Part shown: piece after piece, positions 5,407 through 8,187 of the stretch
Numbering within the stretch: the first letter of the stretch is position 1
Layout of the letters: every line of letters begins with the position of its first letter
Assembly: GCA_040512755.1 (NCBI GenBank)
Contig: JBEVEP010000268.1
Span: 1-8,187 of the forward strand
Direction: 5' to 3'
DNA: 8,187 bases
Source: JBEVEP01 sp040512755
Lineage (GTDB): Bacteria > Pseudomonadota > Alphaproteobacteria > Rhizobiales > Rhizobiaceae
Notes under the pieces: model-generated
Databases searched by the model: none
Told to the model about the DNA's origin: nothing
What the model saw: the letters and a program-made list of their open reading frames with translations, nothing else
Position numbers and translations under genes: made by a program

Positions 5407-6861
5407 TTATCCAGCGGTCGGTGTGGAGAGCAACCAAAGCCCGAAAACGGTGTAGAGGATCATCAGGACCGCCAGTAGAATCTGGCTGACGACCGCCCTG
5501 CCCGGCTCTGTGTGAAGCCGCGACGCCAACAGATGCGCGACGAGGACCGCAAGAACGTGACCGCCGACAATCGCGGCGGCCTGCAAGTTCCAGAGCACCC
5601 ATGCAGATGAGGCGCCGGCGACCAAACCGGGAGAGACCGGCATGTAAGCGGCGCCGAACAGGTTCCAGCCCGTGGAGAACGGATCGGAGATCGCAACCAG
5701 CGCGTATTGTCCATTGACGACAAGCGAAGTCAGGTAATGAGAAAAGTGATAGGCGAGCGCAATCGGCACAATCGACCAGACAAGCAGCCCGGCGGATGCA
5801 ATCATGATGTTCCGGCCGGATGCCAGCCGCTCACCGATAGAGACCGCGCCGAGAAAGACGGCGGCGAGGATGCCGAACGTCAGTACGAGCCCCATCGTGT
5901 TGATCCCGATAAGCGCCGACCGGCCTGGAAATTCCAGCGGGTTGATCCCATTGGAACCAAGCCAGAGGAAGGTCTTTGACAAACCATCGAACGAAACCGA
6001 GGCGAGCGTCAGGAGAAGAAACAGAACCCCGCTCAAGGGGAGCGCTTCAGCCTGGCTGAGCTTGGCGCCGGGCCAGCAAAGTCGCAGTTCTCCCTTGCGC
6101 CCCCCTGGCTCGGCCACGAACTCGAGGACCGAAAGGCGGGAAATGATGAGGAAGAACGCGGAGAGGCATTCGCCGCGCTTGCTCCATGCTGAATAGCCGA
6201 AGGCCAGCATGCATATGAAGTTGCCGGTCCAGTAGAGGGCGACGACCAGAGCGAGGCGGGCAGGATCGTCAGGCGCGGGATATACGAGTTCGAACCACGC
6301 GAAGCCGAAAAAGAGAGCGACGGCGGGCCAGTAGCCGAGCACGGCGGAAAGGCTGTCGCCAGTCCCTGCCTGTGCCGTAGGAGCCTGCTCGTCCTGCTGC
6401 CCAACCCCCAAACCTGCAAGACGGCGCACCAGCCAATACGGTCCGTACCATGGATTGATCCACGCCCAGACGTCACCGAATAGCCCTTGCATCAGTGTCA
6501 CACCGACCCAAAGCAATGTCCAAATTGTCAATGGCAATGGGTTGGACAACGGATCGCGGCTGCCCAGAAACCCGGCTGCAATGAGAACGCACATCACCGC
6601 AAAAGCCAGCAGGCTGGGGGCCGTGCGGGCATTCGCACGAGTGCGAAAAAGCACAATGCGCTGGGTGGCCAAGCGCTGCACGAACGCTGGCGGCAAAACG
6701 GTCAGTGCCAGGAAACTGGCGGCAACCGCGAGCACGCCGCCGGCCAGATAGTATCCGGTCGGCAACAACAGCACATGTCCGCGATCGGATGCATGGGCAA
6801 AAACCTGCCCACAGGAGGCAGCGAGGCAAACCAGACACAGGATCGGCGCGGCAGCTTTCAT
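5407..6861 (-). CDS. Polytopic membrane protein of unknown function with cleavable signal peptide
   Basis: I do not recognise a characterised function. The 484-residue protein starts with a signal peptide (MKAAAPILCLVCLAASCGQ then VFA), with a likely cut before His23, so the mature protein would begin HASDRGH. About eleven hydrophobic segments follow, roughly at residues 36-60, 82-100, 110-136, 176-194, 201-225, 232-250, 273-290, 315-342, 350-372, 416-445 and 457-478. A polar, Gln/Ala-rich loop at 152-170 looks variable. Paired histidines in late segments (His372 and His375; His435 and His443) and the motif ISDPFSTGWNLFG at 391-403 look like conserved functional points. It resembles, from memory, a widespread uncharacterised membrane family seen in alphaproteobacteria and actinobacteria, some members annotated, probably unreliably, as fenitrothion hydrolase. 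It starts 21 bases after pncB with no clear ribosome-binding site, so it is likely co-transcribed. A role linked to the adjacent importer or to NAD salvage is inference only. Confidence 0.85.
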   Translation of the reverse strand: MKAAAPILCLVCLAASCGQVFAHASDRGHVLLLPTGYYLAGGVLAVAASFLALTVLPPAFVQRLATQRIVLFRTRANARTAPSLLAFAVMCVLIAAGFLGSRDPLSNPLPLTIWTLLWVGVTLMQGLFGDVWAWINPWYGPYWLVRRLAGLGVGQQDEQAPTAQAGTGDSLSAVLGYWPAVALFFGFAWFELVYPAPDDPARLALVVALYWTGNFICMLAFGYSAWSKRGECLSAFFLIISRLSVLEFVAEPGGRKGELRLCWPGAKLSQAEALPLSGVLFLLLTLASVSFDGLSKTFLWLGSNGINPLEFPGRSALIGINTMGLVLTFGILAAVFLGAVSIGERLASGRNIMIASAGLLVWSIVPIALAYHFSHYLTSLVVNGQYALVAISDPFSTGWNLFGAAYMPVSPGLVAGASSAWVLWNLQAAAIVGGHVLAVLVAHLLASRLHTEPGRAVVSQILLAVLMILYTVFGLWLLSTPTAG

Positions 6862-6882
6862 CGACGGCGATGGGAAGTCGCT

Positions 6883-8187
6883 TCAAACGTAGACGGCGCG
6901 CTCCACGCGCGCATCTTCCTCGCCAAAGAGCTTGAGATAGCGCTTGATCTCGCGTTCATCGCCGGTCGCCTTGGCAGGATTGTCGGATAGTTTGACCGCC
7001 GGCCTGCCATTCGCGCTGGTGACCTTGCAGACCAGCGAAATTGCATTCAGCCCGTCGTTCTCCACGGGCGCACAATCCTCGAAATCGTTGGTCAGATTGG
7101 TGCCCCAGCCGAACGCCATGCGAACCTTGCCCCTAAAGTGCCGGTACGTGTCCTCGATCGTCCCCACATCGAGGCCGTCCGAGAAGATCAGCAATTTGTC
7201 CTTCGGATTTTTCCCTTTTTCGCGCCACCAGGAAATGATCCTTTCACCGCCTTCGATTGGCGGGGCGCTGTCCGGGCGGAAGCCGGTCCAGTCGGCGACC
7301 CAGTCGGGGGCGTCTCTCAGGAACGCGGCGGTTCCGAAAGAGTCCGGCAAAACGATCAGCAGATTGCCCCCATAGTAGCGCTGCCAGTCCTGTAACACCT
7401 TGTAGGGCGAACGCAGCAGCTCTTCATCGGTGCGGGAGAGGGCTGCGAGCACCATGGGCAATTCGTGCGCGTTCGTACCAAGGGCTTCGAGGTCGGTATC
7501 CATGGCAAGCAGCACATTGCTGGTGCCGGTGAATGCGTCGCCAATACCTTCCTTGAGGGCCTCGACACACCACCGCTGCCAGAGAAAGGAGTGCCGCCGC
7601 CTTGTGCCGAAATCCGAAATGCGGATGCCTGGCAGCTTCTTCAGGCGCTCTGTCTTGTCCCACATTTTTGCTTTGGCGCGCGCATAGAGCACATCGAGCG
7701 CAAAGGGACCGAACTCCTTCATGGCCGTACGAGAGCGCAGCTCGTTGATGATGGCCAGCGCCGGAATCTCCCACATCGTGGTGTACATCCAGGGGCCGGG
7801 AAACTCGAGTTGGTACTGGCCACCACGCCTGCTGAGCTCATAATCCGGCAAGCTGAAATCAGCGAGCCAGGCCAGGAACTCGGGCTCAAATATCTGCTTG
7901 CGCCCGTAGAACGTGTTACCGGCCAGCCAGATCATCTCTTTCTTCGTGAAGCGCAGTGTACGCGCGTGATCGAGTTGGTCCCGCAATTCCTGCTCGTCGA
8001 TCTCCTCGGCGATTTTCACCGAGGTCGTCCGATTGATGAGCGAGAACGTCGCGTCGACCTTTGGATACAAGCCCCAGATCATCTGCAACATGAGCAGTTT
8101 GTAAAAATCCGTGTCGAGCAGGCTGCGGACGATCGGATCGAGTTTCCAGGTATGATTATAGACACGCCGGGCAATATCGGTTTTCGT
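6883..8187 (-). CDS. pncB: Nicotinate phosphoribosyltransferase, start just beyond window edge
   Basis: Joins nicotinate and PRPP, with ATP hydrolysis, to form nicotinate mononucleotide, the committed step of the Preiss-Handler NAD salvage route in the cytoplasm. The frame stays open to base 8187; 434 residues are visible, beginning TKTDIARRV, and by recollection of the Agrobacterium enzyme only the initiator Met is missing. Family motifs, numbered with that Met as 1, are SLLDTDFYKLLM near 23-34, GNTFYGRKQIF near 91-101, SDFGTRRRHSF near 192-202, FTGTSNVLLA near 220-229, GTNAHELPM near 238-246 with His242 matching the histidine phosphorylated in Salmonella PncB, and FSDGLDV and FGWGTNLTND near the C-terminus. 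All key residues are intact. It is the first visible gene of the minus-strand block, 21 bases before the unknown membrane protein. It also closes a salvage pair with pncA at the other end of the window. Any promoter lies outside. Confidence 0.97.
   Translation of the reverse strand, partial: TKTDIARRVYNHTWKLDPIVRSLLDTDFYKLLMLQMIWGLYPKVDATFSLINRTTSVKIAEEIDEQELRDQLDHARTLRFTKKEMIWLAGNTFYGRKQIFEPEFLAWLADFSLPDYELSRRGGQYQLEFPGPWMYTTMWEIPALAIINELRSRTAMKEFGPFALDVLYARAKAKMWDKTERLKKLPGIRISDFGTRRRHSFLWQRWCVEALKEGIGDAFTGTSNVLLAMDTDLEALGTNAHELPMVLAALSRTDEELLRSPYKVLQDWQRYYGGNLLIVLPDSFGTAAFLRDAPDWVADWTGFRPDSAPPIEGGERIISWWREKGKNPKDKLLIFSDGLDVGTIEDTYRHFRGKVRMAFGWGTNLTNDFEDCAPVENDGLNAISLVCKVTSANGRPAVKLSDNPAKATGDEREIKRYLKLFGEEDARVERAVYV

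Noticed and set aside
5391..5409. Short inverted repeat CGCTG/CAGCG at the end of the membrane-protein gene as a terminator
   Set aside because: Only five pairs with a three-base loop, overlapping the stop codon, and no T-run; too weak to call.

Overview
The window is a compact, GC-rich (about 60% by eye) stretch of chromosome-like DNA from what is most likely an alphaproteobacterium of the Rhizobiales. The main reason is that the nicotinate phosphoribosyltransferase at the right edge closely resembles, from memory, the Agrobacterium/Rhizobium PncB, down to its N-terminus. Tight ATGA overlaps and a Tat-type leader on a solute-binding protein fit this. No insertion sequence, tRNA, rRNA, CRISPR array or phage gene was seen.

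Layout, left to right. Bases 1-396 (+) are the 3' two thirds of a nicotinamidase gene (pncA). It converges on a long minus-strand gene block. Read in the direction of transcription (right to left), that block is: pncB (6883-8187, lacking probably only its start codon); an 11-12 segment membrane protein of unknown function with a signal peptide (5407-6861); a Tat-type periplasmic solute-binding protein of the branched-chain amino-acid type (3979-5283); a 232-base spacer with a strong hairpin; then permeases LivH-type (2865-3746) and LivM-type (1903-2868) and ATPases LivG-type (1154-1906) and LivF-type (454-1161). The last four genes overlap by 4, 4 and 8 bases.

How they may work together. PncA turns nicotinamide into nicotinate, and PncB turns nicotinate into nicotinate mononucleotide, so the two flanking genes form the Preiss-Handler entry into NAD. 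A complete five-component ABC importer lies between them. Its binding protein lacks the amino-acid-binding loop expected of true leucine/amino-acid receptors (eye comparison). The simplest hypothesis is that this HAAT-family importer, perhaps with the unknown membrane protein, takes up nicotinamide, nicotinate or a related pyridine or NAD breakdown product. This is inference from context. The known dedicated niacin importers (PnuC, NiaP, NiaX-type) are of other families, so this is the candidate undescribed system in the window.
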